Positions 33,763-43,530 of a stretch of DNA of 64,000 nucleotides are shown here, in pieces (the stretch's first letter is position 1; every line of letters begins with the position of its first letter). The stretch is taken from contig MAAN01000022.1 in NCBI GenBank assembly GCA_002163135.1, positions 186,001-250,000 of the forward strand. Reading direction: 5' to 3'. Under the pieces are notes generated by a model. It was not told the origin of the DNA. It saw only the letters and a list, made by a program, of their open reading frames with translations, and did no database searches. The DNA comes from Alphaproteobacteria bacterium 46_93_T64. Lineage in GTDB: Bacteria > Pseudomonadota > Alphaproteobacteria > Sneathiellales > Sneathiellaceae. The translations under genes were made by a program, and so were the position numbers.

Positions 33763-36531
33763 ATGAATAATATTGATGTTGTATCTGGGCAGAAAATCTC
33801 TCTTAATGTTAAGACTATTGACGATGTTGAGTTTGCTGAAAAAGGCAATGATCTCCTAGTCAAAATGCCCGACGAGGAAACCTCCCTCTATTTGAAAAAC
33901 TTCTTCCTTGCTGCGGCGACTGAAGTTCCCCCCATGCTCACGTATTCTGATGGCTCAGTTATTTCTGCCGCTGAGATCACAGGGAAGATTGATGACTTTG
34001 ACCCGTCGATTATAGCACCAGCAGCGGGCGGTGGCTCTGCTTCATCTAGCGGTGGCGCTGGTTTTGACGCTTATGCAGACGATGGTATCGGTAATGGCAT
34101 CAGCACTGAGAACCTACTAGAAGCAACTGAACTTGAATTCGAATTGGAAACGGTTGAGCGCAGTGAAGTTGTTGAACAGACAATAAATGTTGACGATCTT
34201 GATCCTTGCAGCGAACTGTTCGATGTACGTGTCGCTGCCTATAGAGCTGCATTTCCGGATCAAAAGAGTGATGATGGAGATAAGTATGGCTTCTCCGAAG
34301 GCTCGATTTTGGCTGGGGATCATATTCCTAGTAGCGGAGATGCCCAATATTCAGTAGGCCAAGCAGATCGCAATAACGACATCATAGACGCAAATGATTT
34401 TGAGAATGGTCAAAATTGGCTGGTGGGTGATATCTATAAGGAGATAACCGACCGAGATAATTTCGATTTGGAAGTATCCTATTCGGGAAGTGAAGCCACC
34501 GACAATCCAAATGCAACACCGATTTTTAGTGATAAATTGATTGCCGATGATGCGACGACATTAATTGTGGGCGATATGTTGGTCGTAAATAACAGCGACA
34601 TTAACGCCAAAGCATCAATTGACCTTACAGTAGAGCCTATGGTTGATGCGTCATTGCCAGTGTCGTTTGTTCCGGAAGACAAAATTTATTCCAACATTGA
34701 ATTCAATTCTTTTAATGATTCAATTGTCGGTGGCGTAAACACAACGACCATGATTGGCGATATTGCTTACATCTCGAATAATAGTGAACTTGGCGATGAA
34801 GACGGTGAAGATCTCAACAACAATAAAGCGTCCCTTACGGCGTCGTTAAGTTTTAGCGCGAATACGCAAGCTTTGACGAACAACGAATTTAACACATATA
34901 ACGATATTATCGACGGAACAGCAGGGTTACACGATCAGCTCATCGTCGGTGACGGTGCAGCAGGGAATGAACGTCTTGAGGGTAATGGCGAGGTCGTTCA
35001 GTGGACTGATATGACCATTTCAAACTCCATTTCATTATCCGCGAGTATGGGAAATGACATTTCTGGGAATGAATTCTACCAAAATAATGATCTGCTAACA
35101 GGTGGCGATGGCAATGATATTATCGTTGGTGACGCGTATCTGGAAGCCGGGCAACTTCCCGATGATCTCCTAAGTCCGTCGCATACGGAACCTTCTCGCT
35201 TAGATCTGGATACATCTATCAGTTTGTCATCGCGCGGCAGCTTCGAAATTGGAAATGAGCCGGGCGTTTATATTCCTCTTGAAGGCGGTGTTATTGAAGA
35301 CAACTTCTTTAGCACATTCAATGATATCATAGATGGCGGAGCTGGAAGTGACACCCTTGTTGGTGACAGCTTTATGGAAAACAATCTGACTAACGGTGAA
35401 ATTTATCGCAATCCTCCTGAAGTGGTGCTGCAAGCGGAATTGAATGTGGGGATCGTAAATGAGGTTCCAAGTGATATTTTCAATGACATTAGCACAGGTG
35501 AGTTTGACGAATTTTATACTATACCCGGCATTGTCAGGAACAATACTGCCAGCGAATTCAATGACATTATCCGTGGTGATGACGGGACGGGAATTGACGA
35601 TGGAAATCAAAATGATTTGATCGTGGGCGATATGCTGGTGACAGGATATTCAGTCAACGTCGAATTGAAGGTTGAACGAGAAGAAAAAAACTATAATGAA
35701 CCAATTGAAGTAAATTTTGGTATTTCCGAAAATAACCAGTTGACCGCATTTAGCGATACTTTGATTGGCGGACTTGGTGACGATACAATAGTTGGCGATG
35801 TTGCTTTCATTGCACATGATGACGATCAGACAATGTTCATTCAAATGCTGGGCAATAAATATCTTGATGACTATGAAACTCAGCGGGAAGATGCCGTCGC
35901 CTTTAGTGACTATTTATGTGGTGGTGCAGGTGACGACCTTCTAGTTGGTGATTTCCTGGGCAATTATGAATATCGGCCAATTGGCATATGGAATAATGGA
36001 AGCCCATACGAAATACATGGTTTCAAGGCTCTCACTAACGACGAAACACAGTTTTCAATGCAGATGTTCAATGACACCCTGCATGGCAATGAAGGCAACG
36101 ACACGCTTCTCGGTCAAATGGGTGATGATGTGTTGATGGGCGGCAGTGGAAGCGATGAGTTCCGCTATGAAGGCAGCCATCTGTGGGATGTGATTGGGGC
36201 AGATACAGTCTCCGGTGATGATTACATCAACTTGACGCCCGACAATCCGGTTTATCTTGCCGAAGGTCATGATGTGATCATGGATTTCAATCATGAGACT
36301 GAAGGCGATACCATAAATCTGGACACCTTGTTCGACAATCTTGGTATTGGCGAAAATGAGGACTTGAGGGCTTATCAAGTCAATATTGCTGACAACGTGT
36401 TGACGGTCGAAGGAATTGATAATTTCTCCATCACTGTGAAGGGTGATAATTTATCGGATATCAGCATGGACGATAATTTCACATCAAATCAGTTGAGTGA
36501 AATGGGCATTGTGGTCAGCGACGTCTCCTGA
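33763..36531 (+). CDS. Modular RTX-like type I secreted protein
   Basis: A 922-residue acidic protein without a signal peptide, probably exported by type I secretion. The N-terminus (1-115, with LVKMPDEETSLYLKNFFLAA and a Gly/Ala/Ser linker) resembles the BapA-prefix/retention module of surface adhesins. About 200-770 consist of repeated units: an N-F-N-D-I-type segment, one calcium-binding nonapeptide ending VGD, then a beta-rich stretch. Clear RTX motifs are GGDGNDIIVGD, GGAGSDTLVGD, GGLGDDTIVGD and GGAGDDLLVGD. The C-terminus (GMGGSGSDEF-like, then DVIMDFNHETEGDTINL) is the type I secretion target. Adhesin or matrix role inferred. Confidence 0.85.
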   Translation: MNNIDVVSGQKISLNVKTIDDVEFAEKGNDLLVKMPDEETSLYLKNFFLAAATEVPPMLTYSDGSVISAAEITGKIDDFDPSIIAPAAGGGSASSSGGAGFDAYADDGIGNGISTENLLEATELEFELETVERSEVVEQTINVDDLDPCSELFDVRVAAYRAAFPDQKSDDGDKYGFSEGSILAGDHIPSSGDAQYSVGQADRNNDIIDANDFENGQNWLVGDIYKEITDRDNFDLEVSYSGSEATDNPNATPIFSDKLIADDATTLIVGDMLVVNNSDINAKASIDLTVEPMVDASLPVSFVPEDKIYSNIEFNSFNDSIVGGVNTTTMIGDIAYISNNSELGDEDGEDLNNNKASLTASLSFSANTQALTNNEFNTYNDIIDGTAGLHDQLIVGDGAAGNERLEGNGEVVQWTDMTISNSISLSASMGNDISGNEFYQNNDLLTGGDGNDIIVGDAYLEAGQLPDDLLSPSHTEPSRLDLDTSISLSSRGSFEIGNEPGVYIPLEGGVIEDNFFSTFNDIIDGGAGSDTLVGDSFMENNLTNGEIYRNPPEVVLQAELNVGIVNEVPSDIFNDISTGEFDEFYTIPGIVRNNTASEFNDIIRGDDGTGIDDGNQNDLIVGDMLVTGYSVNVELKVEREEKNYNEPIEVNFGISENNQLTAFSDTLIGGLGDDTIVGDVAFIAHDDDQTMFIQMLGNKYLDDYETQREDAVAFSDYLCGGAGDDLLVGDFLGNYEYRPIGIWNNGSPYEIHGFKALTNDETQFSMQMFNDTLHGNEGNDTLLGQMGDDVLMGGSGSDEFRYEGSHLWDVIGADTVSGDDYINLTPDNPVYLAEGHDVIMDFNHETEGDTINLDTLFDNLGIGENEDLRAYQVNIADNVLTVEGIDNFSITVKGDNLSDISMDDNFTSNQLSEMGIVVSDVS

Positions 36532-36560
36532 CCCTATCCCGTCTATAACAAATTTCCTTT

Positions 36561-36607
36561 AAAACCCGCCCGAGATATTGTGATATATCTTCGGCGGGTT
36601 TTTTTTG
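36561..36607 (+). terminator. Rho-independent terminator after RTX-like gene
   Basis: AACCCGCCCGA pairs with TCGGCGGGTT around an AT-rich loop and is followed by a long T run. It lies 30 bases after the stop. It should separate the RTX gene from the TPR-sulfotransferase transcript. Confidence 0.9.
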
Positions 36608-36625
36608 TTTTAAAGTGGCGAACTT

Positions 36626-38536
36626 ATGACTGTTGAAGCGGTACAGGAACATTTACAGCGTGGGGCCATGGATAAGGCTGTCGCTGCCTGCGAAGAAGCC
36701 GTTAAGTCCGACCCCAAAGATATGAATGCACTGTCGATGCTGGGCCAGCTATATTCGAAGGTCGGCAAGCCCGATAAGGCCGTCCCTATTTTTCAAAAAC
36801 TATTGAAATTCCAGTCCAACAATCACAATTTCATGAACCATTTGGCGATGGCGTTGTCAGCTGAAGGAGATTATGACGGAGCGCTTGAACTATATGATCA
36901 AGCCGCTGCTCTTAAACCTGATTTTGCAATTGGACTGAATAATCAGGGCAATCTTCTGCGCCATTTAAAGCGATTTGAGGAAGCTCGCTCAGTTTATGAA
37001 AACGTCGTCAAATATATGCCAAATGCTGCCATGGGGCATCTTAATCTTGGGCGCACGTGTCTTTACCTTGGCGAAGATGCAAGGGCAGTGAAATTGTTCC
37101 AAGTCGCGTTGGATATGGCCGACGTAAAACATACAATCCTTGCCGGGATTGGCGGTGGATATAAAGACGTTGAAGACTTTCCAAATGCCGCCGTCTTTTT
37201 GAGTAAGGCGATAGAAACCGCTCCGGATGAGGGGAAATACTATCAGGATCTTGCGAAGGTGCATCGTCAGCAGGAAAATTATGAAGATGCCAGCAATGTT
37301 ATGAAATTGGCTTTGGAAAAGCTTCCGGCAAGTGCCGAGATTTTCAACGAGTATGCATTGATCAAAAAGGACATGTTGCAGCTAGAGGAGGCTGAAAAAT
37401 TCTTTAAAAAAGCAATCGACCTGAACCCGGAACATGCCGAAAGCTGGGGCAATATTGGGAATGTTCATAAAAACAAGGGAGACTGGGGGGAGGCGTTACG
37501 TTGCTACAATAAAGCGCTGGAATTTAACCCTGACCTGATGAATGTTCATTTTGCCCGTGCGCGAATTCATACCTTCGAGAGTGGCGGTCCTGAATATGAT
37601 GACCTTATTGCCTTCAAGGAAAAAGAGGATCTGTCAGATGGGGACAAATGTCATCTTGCCTATGCTGTGGGTAAGGCGCTGGACGACATGGGCGATTATC
37701 GTAATGCCTTTAAAGAATACGCCCTCGCGAACAATATAAAACGTTCTGAAACCAAGTTTAATATTGATGCACATAAATCCAGAATGAAGCAATGTGCCCT
37801 TCATTTTAATGAAGCAAACCTTGCCGGCGGGACGGACGACGATTTACCAACACTGGTTTTGATTATTGGCATGACAAGGTCAGGCAAAACGCTGACTGAA
37901 TCTATTCTGTCTCAGGATGATCTTATTCATGACTTGGGGGAGGATAAACGATTTCCAGATGACCTCATAAATCTTGTCGATCATTCTAAAGGGGACAAAA
38001 TTTTCCCCAAGGGGTTTGATGACGTCCCAAATGAAGACGTGCGGGAACTGGGGCTTAAATATTTGCGAATGCTGAAGGCGGAGAATGCTAACGCGAAAGT
38101 GTTTGTCAATACACTGCCATCCATCTTTCCGTTTATCGGGGCAATGTTTCAGGCGATCCCCGGAATGAAAGTGATCAACTGTCATCGTCATCCCATGGAC
38201 CAGAGTTTGGAGACCTATTTTAAAAACTATCAGGATGGGAACGGCTATTCCTATCATATTCCTTGGCTTGGGGAATACTGGCTGCATTATCGTAGTATGA
38301 CCAACCATTGGCGGAAGCTGTATCCCGATCGGGTCCTCACAATCGAATACGAAAATCTGGTGACAAAGCCTGAAGAAGTTCTGCCAAAATTGTTCGCTCA
38401 TTGTGGCCGGAAGTTTTCCAAGAACAAACAAAAGGTGAGTTTCAATACAAAAGGCGTGGGGCGTTGGAAAAACTACGCACCGGAACTCGACGATTTACGC
38501 AAAGCTTTTGGAGTTCCTGCACTACCTTCTGGTTAA
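36626..38536 (+). CDS. TPR-repeat sulfotransferase
   Basis: A 636-residue protein with about ten tetratricopeptide repeats (residues 1-370; for example AESWGNIGNVHKNKGDWGEA). A sulfotransferase domain (about 405-630) moves sulfate from PAPS to an acceptor. The 5'-phosphosulfate loop reads IIGMTRSGKTLTESILS near residue 412, where family members usually have RSGTTL. The 3'-phosphate segment is INCHRHPMDQSLETYFKNYQ. TPR-sulfotransferases often modify peptides or glycans; the neighbouring RTX protein is a tempting but unproven target. Confidence 0.88.
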   Translation: MTVEAVQEHLQRGAMDKAVAACEEAVKSDPKDMNALSMLGQLYSKVGKPDKAVPIFQKLLKFQSNNHNFMNHLAMALSAEGDYDGALELYDQAAALKPDFAIGLNNQGNLLRHLKRFEEARSVYENVVKYMPNAAMGHLNLGRTCLYLGEDARAVKLFQVALDMADVKHTILAGIGGGYKDVEDFPNAAVFLSKAIETAPDEGKYYQDLAKVHRQQENYEDASNVMKLALEKLPASAEIFNEYALIKKDMLQLEEAEKFFKKAIDLNPEHAESWGNIGNVHKNKGDWGEALRCYNKALEFNPDLMNVHFARARIHTFESGGPEYDDLIAFKEKEDLSDGDKCHLAYAVGKALDDMGDYRNAFKEYALANNIKRSETKFNIDAHKSRMKQCALHFNEANLAGGTDDDLPTLVLIIGMTRSGKTLTESILSQDDLIHDLGEDKRFPDDLINLVDHSKGDKIFPKGFDDVPNEDVRELGLKYLRMLKAENANAKVFVNTLPSIFPFIGAMFQAIPGMKVINCHRHPMDQSLETYFKNYQDGNGYSYHIPWLGEYWLHYRSMTNHWRKLYPDRVLTIEYENLVTKPEEVLPKLFAHCGRKFSKNKQKVSFNTKGVGRWKNYAPELDDLRKAFGVPALPSG

Positions 38537-38683
38537 TCTTTGTATCTATAGTGGATTTATAGAAGTTCCCATTCGAATTTCACAGATCGCCACTACTGCG
38601 AAATCGTTGAAAAATATGACGCTTGTTCCTGATGAATTAGACTGTGAAACCGATGGCTTAACGAGAAATATTTAGCCATACCC

Positions 38684-39007
38684 TCATCCGCCGGTCGAAA
38701 AAAAGAGTTCGCGTGTGAATTGGACGTAATTGCTCTCTATCAGCATAAAGATAACGAAAAACAGAATGAGAGATGGTGGCATTATGACAGCATAAAAAAG
38801 AGCCAATCGCTCCCATGCCATGTGCATAAAAACAGCTATGATCAGTCCTGCTTTAGCAATCATAAACACAAGAATCAGAGTCCAGCGGAGGAGGCCTTCG
38901 AAATTCAGGTAGTCCACCATGTAAGAGAAGAAACTGAGGACAAAGAGTAATCCCCAAATCCAGAGATAAATGCTTATTGGATGTTGTTGTCCTTTTGCGC
39001 TCGACAT
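38684..39007 (-). CDS. Cytochrome c oxidase subunit IV-type protein
   Basis: A 107-residue protein with three helices, starting MSSAKGQQHPISIYLWIWG. A loop reads MVDYLNFEGLLRWTLILVFM and the motif KAGLIIAVFMHMAWE identifies the bacterial COX4/CtaF-like family. It supports assembly or stability of the oxidase. The start at 39007 is preferred; an in-frame ATG at 39022 would overlap more of the upstream gene. It is last in the five-gene oxidase operon. Confidence 0.88.
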   Translation of the reverse strand: MSSAKGQQHPISIYLWIWGLLFVLSFFSYMVDYLNFEGLLRWTLILVFMIAKAGLIIAVFMHMAWERLALFYAVIMPPSLILFFVIFMLIESNYVQFTRELFFSTGG

Positions 39008-39015
39008 AACAAACC

Positions 39016-39744
39016 TCACCACAAATAGAAAAACGCGAAAATGAAAACCCAGACCAGATCAACAAAGTGCCAGTAGAGACCCATAATCTCGACACTTTCG
39101 TAGTTGCCTTTCCGGCTGGTAAAAAAGCCTCTACGCTCATTGTCATAATCACCGCGCCAGACTTTACGGGCGACAATCAGCAAAAAGGCAACCCCCACCG
39201 ATACGTGAAATCCGTGGAAACCAGTGATCATGAAAAATGTTGATCCAAACTGCGGCGCCCCAAAGGGATTGCCCCATGGGCGAACGCCTTCGTGGATTAG
39301 TTTCGTCCATTCGAACACCTGCATGCCAACGAATGATGCGCCGAATAAAGCCGTTAATAATATAAGGAAAGTTGTTTTGCGCCGATCCCTTGCATAACCG
39401 CATTTAACAGCAATCGCCATAGTGCCGCTACTACTGATCAGGATGAATGTCATAATGGCAATCAGCAAAAGAGGGAATATTTCGCCCCCGATTTCCAATG
39501 AAAATACCTGACTGGTATTTGGCCATGCGACCTCGGTTGAATTGCGGACCGTCATGTAAGAGACAAGAAATATTCCGAAGATAAAAGTATCGCTCAGTAG
39601 GAAAACCCACATCATGGCTTTACCCCAAGGAACCTGCTTAAAACTCTGCTGATCCGCTGACCAATCACGGACGAAACTCGTCCACCCTTCCTTTTCTTTG
39701 TGAATAGGGGCGTCAGTTACAGGAGGCTGCACCATGCTTTCCAC
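39016..39744 (-). CDS. Cytochrome c oxidase subunit III (CoxP-like)
   Basis: This 242-residue membrane subunit has the family motifs FLLSDTFIFGIFLVSYM, GMQVFEWTKLIHEGV and ITGFHGFHVSVGVAFLLIV. It resembles the larger of the two subunit III proteins of the coxMNOP oxidase. It overlaps the preceding subunit III gene by 28 bases. It stabilises the core and helps proton uptake in the D pathway. Confidence 0.92.
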   Translation of the reverse strand: MESMVQPPVTDAPIHKEKEGWTSFVRDWSADQQSFKQVPWGKAMMWVFLLSDTFIFGIFLVSYMTVRNSTEVAWPNTSQVFSLEIGGEIFPLLLIAIMTFILISSSGTMAIAVKCGYARDRRKTTFLILLTALFGASFVGMQVFEWTKLIHEGVRPWGNPFGAPQFGSTFFMITGFHGFHVSVGVAFLLIVARKVWRGDYDNERRGFFTSRKGNYESVEIMGLYWHFVDLVWVFIFAFFYLW

Positions 39745-40385
39745 CTTTCTTCAGGGAGCAATGTTAAAAATTGCGGTACGGTCAGAAAAATTATGAACCA
39801 AATTGCTAATAAAAAATGCCAATAATGGGCCAGAAGCCGTGTCGTTTGGGTAAGTGCTTTTGCCGGAGTGCCATCAAATGTTTTTATGGCGCAGTGGAGC
39901 CAAACAATGAGACCGCCCAGTAGGTGCAGTCCGTGTACGCCGGTTAATAAATAGAAAAAACCGTTGATGGGGTTTACATTCGCGTAATACCCAAGCGCGA
40001 TCAATCGCTCCCATACAAATAACTGGCCACCGATAAAAGCGACACTAAATACGCCCGCCAATAGAACATATGCCTTAAGAGGGGCCGCGTCCCCTTTGGA
40101 GGCTGCCAATTGTGCTTGCCATAGCAAAAGACTGCAACCGATTAGAAGTAGACTGTTGACCCAGAGCAGTGAAAACCTTGGAAGTCCTTGCCAGTCGGGA
40201 AAGACGATACGCCCTGAATAGGCCACATAAAGCAGAAGAAAGAGCACTGTTACAACGACAAGGAATAACCGAAATCCCAGAGTTGCTGAGGGGATTCCAG
40301 AAGCCTCGCCTCCTTGGTACATGTTGTCATATACCGCCTGATCATTTGTCCATGGTTTACTGGATACTGTTTTGAACAGGCTCAT
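39717..40385 (-). CDS. Cytochrome c oxidase subunit III-like (CoxO-like)
   Basis: A second subunit III homologue of 222 residues with the helices and signature GQLFVWERLIALGYYANVNP, FYLLTGVHGLHLLGGLIVWL and LAHYWHFLLAIWFIIFL. Two subunit III genes in a row are the hallmark of the coxMNOP arrangement. It overlaps the subunit I gene by 4 bases and the next gene by 28 bases. Confidence 0.9.
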   Translation of the reverse strand: MSLFKTVSSKPWTNDQAVYDNMYQGGEASGIPSATLGFRLFLVVVTVLFLLLYVAYSGRIVFPDWQGLPRFSLLWVNSLLLIGCSLLLWQAQLAASKGDAAPLKAYVLLAGVFSVAFIGGQLFVWERLIALGYYANVNPINGFFYLLTGVHGLHLLGGLIVWLHCAIKTFDGTPAKALTQTTRLLAHYWHFLLAIWFIIFLTVPQFLTLLPEERWKAWCSLL

Positions 40386-42181
40386 GTTTCCTCTGCCTTC
40401 ACGCCATCGGGGCTATCTGGTGCGACTTTTATGTCAGCAGTGGCAACATTTTGAGGGACATAATCATCGGCAGCGCCGGGAACACTGTAATCGTATGCCC
40501 ACCGATAAACGACAGGGAGCTCTTTTCCAAAATTACCGTGCCTTGGCGGCATATGGGTCGTTTGCCATTCCAGTGTATTTGCCTGCCAAGGATTGGGTTC
40601 GGCTTTCTTGCCTCGGAACGTGCTCCAAACCAGATTGAAGATAAAGACGACTTGTGCGAAACCGACTGTCAGGGCCATCACAGTAATGAAGGCATTCAAC
40701 GTGCCAACTGAGTCGGGAATAAACGATGTTTCCCCCAGTTCGAAATATCTTCGGGGAACACCAACGAAGCCCAAATAATGCATGGGGAAGAAAATGGCAT
40801 AGGTCCCAAGGAACGTAACCCAGAAATGAAAACGCCCAAGTCCTTCATGTAACATTCGGCCAGATATCAGCGGGAACCAATGATAGATGGCGCCAAACAC
40901 TACCAAGACCGGTGCGACCCCCATCACCATATGGAAATGGGCAACGACAAACATGGTGTCAGAAAGCGGGACATCCACAACTACGTTCCCAAGGAAAAGC
41001 CCTGTAATTCCGCCATTTACGAACGTGAGGATAAAAGCCAGCGCAAACAGCATGGGAAGATTAAGCCGGATATTTCCCTGCCATAAAGTCAATATCCAGT
41101 TATAGACTTTAATCGCCGTTGGGATGGCGATAATTAAGGTAGATGTGGCGAAGAAGAAGCCAAAAAACGGATGCATTCCGCTCACATACATATGATGTGC
41201 CCAGACAACGAAGCTTAAAACCCCGATGATTAGTATAGCCCAAACCATCATGCGGTAGCCGAATATGTTTTTCCGGGCGTGGGTGGAAATGAGATCAGAC
41301 ACAATACCAAATGCAGGAACAGCTACGATGTACACTTCTGGATGGCCAAAGAACCAGAAAAGGTGCTGGAACAGTATTGGGCTGCCGCCGTCATGTCCCA
41401 GTTTTTCTCCGAACTCGATGATAAATGGCATGAAGAAGCTGGTGTTTAACAATCGGTCGAACAGCATCATAATAGCACTTACAAACAACGCTGGAAATGC
41501 CAGTAAGGCCAGAATAGTGGCGACAAAAATACCCCATATTGTGAGAGGCAGACGCATGAGTGTCATGCCCCGCGTGCGCGCTTGAAGAACTGTTATGACG
41601 TAGTTCAGCCCGCCCATTGTGAACCCGACAATGAAAAGGGAGAGAGAGATGAGAAGTAAGACAATTCCCCATTCTTGTCCTGGGGTTCCGGAGAGGATGG
41701 CTTGGGGCGGGTAAAGTGTCCAACCCGCACCAGTTGGGCCGCCGGGCACAAAGAAGGTCGCTACCAACACTAAAACAGCCAAAAGGTATATCCAGAAGCT
41801 GAGCATATTCAGATATGGAAAAACCATATCCCTTGCGCCGACCATTAGCGGAATAAGGTAATTACCAAACCCGCCGAGGAAGAGGGCGGTGAGTAGGTAA
41901 ATCACCATAATCATGCCGTGCATGGTGATAAACTGGTAGTAGCCTTCTGGATCGATGAAGTCGAAAGTTTCTGGGAAACCCAGTTGTAGACGGATCAGCC
42001 ATGATAACACGAGTGCAACCAGTCCAATGAGTGCTGCTGTCACAGAATATTGCAAGGCAATCACTTTGGCATCCTGACTAAACACCCACTTGGTCATAAA
42101 ACTCTTGGGGTGGTACAGGTCCATTTCAGGCATCTCTGTTGGCGGTACGTCATCAACGCCTGTGCGACTTGCCTCTGACAT
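40382..42181 (-). CDS. coxA: Cytochrome c oxidase subunit I
   Basis: This is the catalytic subunit of an aa3-type oxidase, with 599 residues and about 12 helices. Heme and copper ligands are visible: the low-spin heme His in ITMHGMIMVIYL, the Tyr-His pair and D-channel Glu in FFGHPEVYIVAVPAFG, copper ligands in WAHHMYVSG and the heme a3 His in AHFHMVMGV. All are intact, so it should be active. It lies between subunit II and the subunit III genes; in coxMNOP nomenclature it corresponds to coxN. Confidence 0.95.
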   Translation of the reverse strand: MSEASRTGVDDVPPTEMPEMDLYHPKSFMTKWVFSQDAKVIALQYSVTAALIGLVALVLSWLIRLQLGFPETFDFIDPEGYYQFITMHGMIMVIYLLTALFLGGFGNYLIPLMVGARDMVFPYLNMLSFWIYLLAVLVLVATFFVPGGPTGAGWTLYPPQAILSGTPGQEWGIVLLLISLSLFIVGFTMGGLNYVITVLQARTRGMTLMRLPLTIWGIFVATILALLAFPALFVSAIMMLFDRLLNTSFFMPFIIEFGEKLGHDGGSPILFQHLFWFFGHPEVYIVAVPAFGIVSDLISTHARKNIFGYRMMVWAILIIGVLSFVVWAHHMYVSGMHPFFGFFFATSTLIIAIPTAIKVYNWILTLWQGNIRLNLPMLFALAFILTFVNGGITGLFLGNVVVDVPLSDTMFVVAHFHMVMGVAPVLVVFGAIYHWFPLISGRMLHEGLGRFHFWVTFLGTYAIFFPMHYLGFVGVPRRYFELGETSFIPDSVGTLNAFITVMALTVGFAQVVFIFNLVWSTFRGKKAEPNPWQANTLEWQTTHMPPRHGNFGKELPVVYRWAYDYSVPGAADDYVPQNVATADIKVAPDSPDGVKAEET

Positions 42182-42220
42182 GAATTAGTCCTTTCTTGTT
42201 TTCTCCTTCGGGGACTTCTA

Positions 42221-43084
42221 CTACTTCTCTTCTAGGGTTGCCGGCTTGTTGTCACTTGCCACTTTGATTTGATTTTCTTGTTTCAAACGCGCTTCTTCCA
42301 TGACCTGTTTAAAAGTACTTTGCTCTGCAATCCATTCATTGAAATCTGCCTGACTTTCAACGATCACGTCGCCGCGCATCTCGTGATGTCCTGTGCCGCA
42401 AAGTTCGGCGCAGAGGATCTCAAATTCTCCTGTACGGATAGGTTCGACCCAAAAATAGGTAATCATGCCGGGAACGAGATCCATTTTTGCTCGAAACTGG
42501 GGAATGAAAAAATTGTGTAAAACGTCATGAGACCGCAACAAAAACTTGACCGGTTGGCCCATTGGTAAATGCAGGGTGTCAGCATCCACCAGAATATCAT
42601 CCTGACCATTGGGGTCGTCTGGATTGAGACCAAACAGGTTGTCATCATCTACATATTTGGGGCTGGTCGTTCCTAGCTTGCCATCCTCGCCTGCATAGCG
42701 AAAACTCCATTGCCATTGTTGTCCAAGGACTTCGATCTCACTCGCATTATCGGGGACAGTGACATATTGTTGCCAAACGAATAAGCCGGGTGCCAACATT
42801 CCAAACACGCCAATTGCGGTGAGAACAGTGAGCCATATTTCCAATTTTTTATTTTCAGGCTGATAATGTGCACGTCTATTTTCGCGATATCTGAACTTAT
42901 ATACGCAATAGGCCATGAAGAAAACAATGGCTACAAAGACTGTACCAGTGATCCAGAACGTGATGGTCACAGTTGTGTCGATGTAACCCCAGTTTGAGGC
43001 AATTTCAGTCCACCACCAAGGACTAAAGATATGAAAAACGACCGATCCGACAGCTACTAGTATCAGGATGAGTGCAACATACAT
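42221..43084 (-). CDS. coxB: Cytochrome c oxidase subunit II
   Basis: This 287-residue subunit has two N-terminal helices and a periplasmic cupredoxin domain. The CuA ligands are in SHDVLHNFFIPQFRAKMDLV and CAELCGTGHHEM, all present. There is no fused cytochrome c. It accepts electrons from cytochrome c and passes them to subunit I. It is first in the operon, so the promoter lies in the upstream 43085-43320 region; the operon order II-I-III-III-IV matches coxMNOP. Confidence 0.94.
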   Translation of the reverse strand: MYVALILILVAVGSVVFHIFSPWWWTEIASNWGYIDTTVTITFWITGTVFVAIVFFMAYCVYKFRYRENRRAHYQPENKKLEIWLTVLTAIGVFGMLAPGLFVWQQYVTVPDNASEIEVLGQQWQWSFRYAGEDGKLGTTSPKYVDDDNLFGLNPDDPNGQDDILVDADTLHLPMGQPVKFLLRSHDVLHNFFIPQFRAKMDLVPGMITYFWVEPIRTGEFEILCAELCGTGHHEMRGDVIVESQADFNEWIAEQSTFKQVMEEARLKQENQIKVASDNKPATLEEK

Positions 43085-43320
43085 GTCCCGTCTTCCCTCA
43101 GGCTTAATTGCTGGTATACAGATTTATTCAGCACGGGAAACTCGGGTTCTCAGAACTTCACTTTAACCTTCGCATGTGTATTACAACATCGATTTTAGGC
43201 GCATAAAACGCGATTTCACGCCCTCATGGTGTCATGAACCGTACATTTCCATTCCAAGATATAGCTAGCCTTATTAAATAATATATCAAGTGCATACGTT
43301 GTTTAAGGAGATTAGTTTTT

Positions 43321-43428
43321 GTGCACGGTATTGGCGATGGCGGTTTTTCGCCTATAACCCTTCGTGGTGATACTGGTGTGATGCAGTGCACAAATTTTCT
43401 TCTTTACAGAACTTTATTTGCTGGCTAA
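43321..43428 (+). CDS. Possible 35-residue small protein
   Basis: The frame starts at GTG 43321 with AAGGAG 9 bases upstream. It encodes a 35-residue peptide beginning MHGIGDGGFSPITLRGDTG and ending FLLYRTLFAG. No relative is recognised, and the good ribosome site is the only support. It may be a leader for the downstream hairpin and kinase gene. Confidence 0.3.
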   Translation: MHGIGDGGFSPITLRGDTGVMQCTNFLLYRTLFAG

Positions 43429-43494
43429 CATCTCGGCCATGGAACAGAAATTCATACATAACGCGATTGTCGCCGTCATTATTCTTAAGAATAT

Positions 43495-43530
43495 GGCGGA
43501 GGTTTCGTAACAGCAAAACTTCCGCCCTTC
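43495..43530 (+). other. Hairpin upstream of kinase gene
   Basis: GGCGGAGGTTT pairs with AAAACTTCCGCC with one G-T wobble. It has no U-run on either strand. It could act in attenuation or RNA stability; the role is unknown. Confidence 0.35.
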
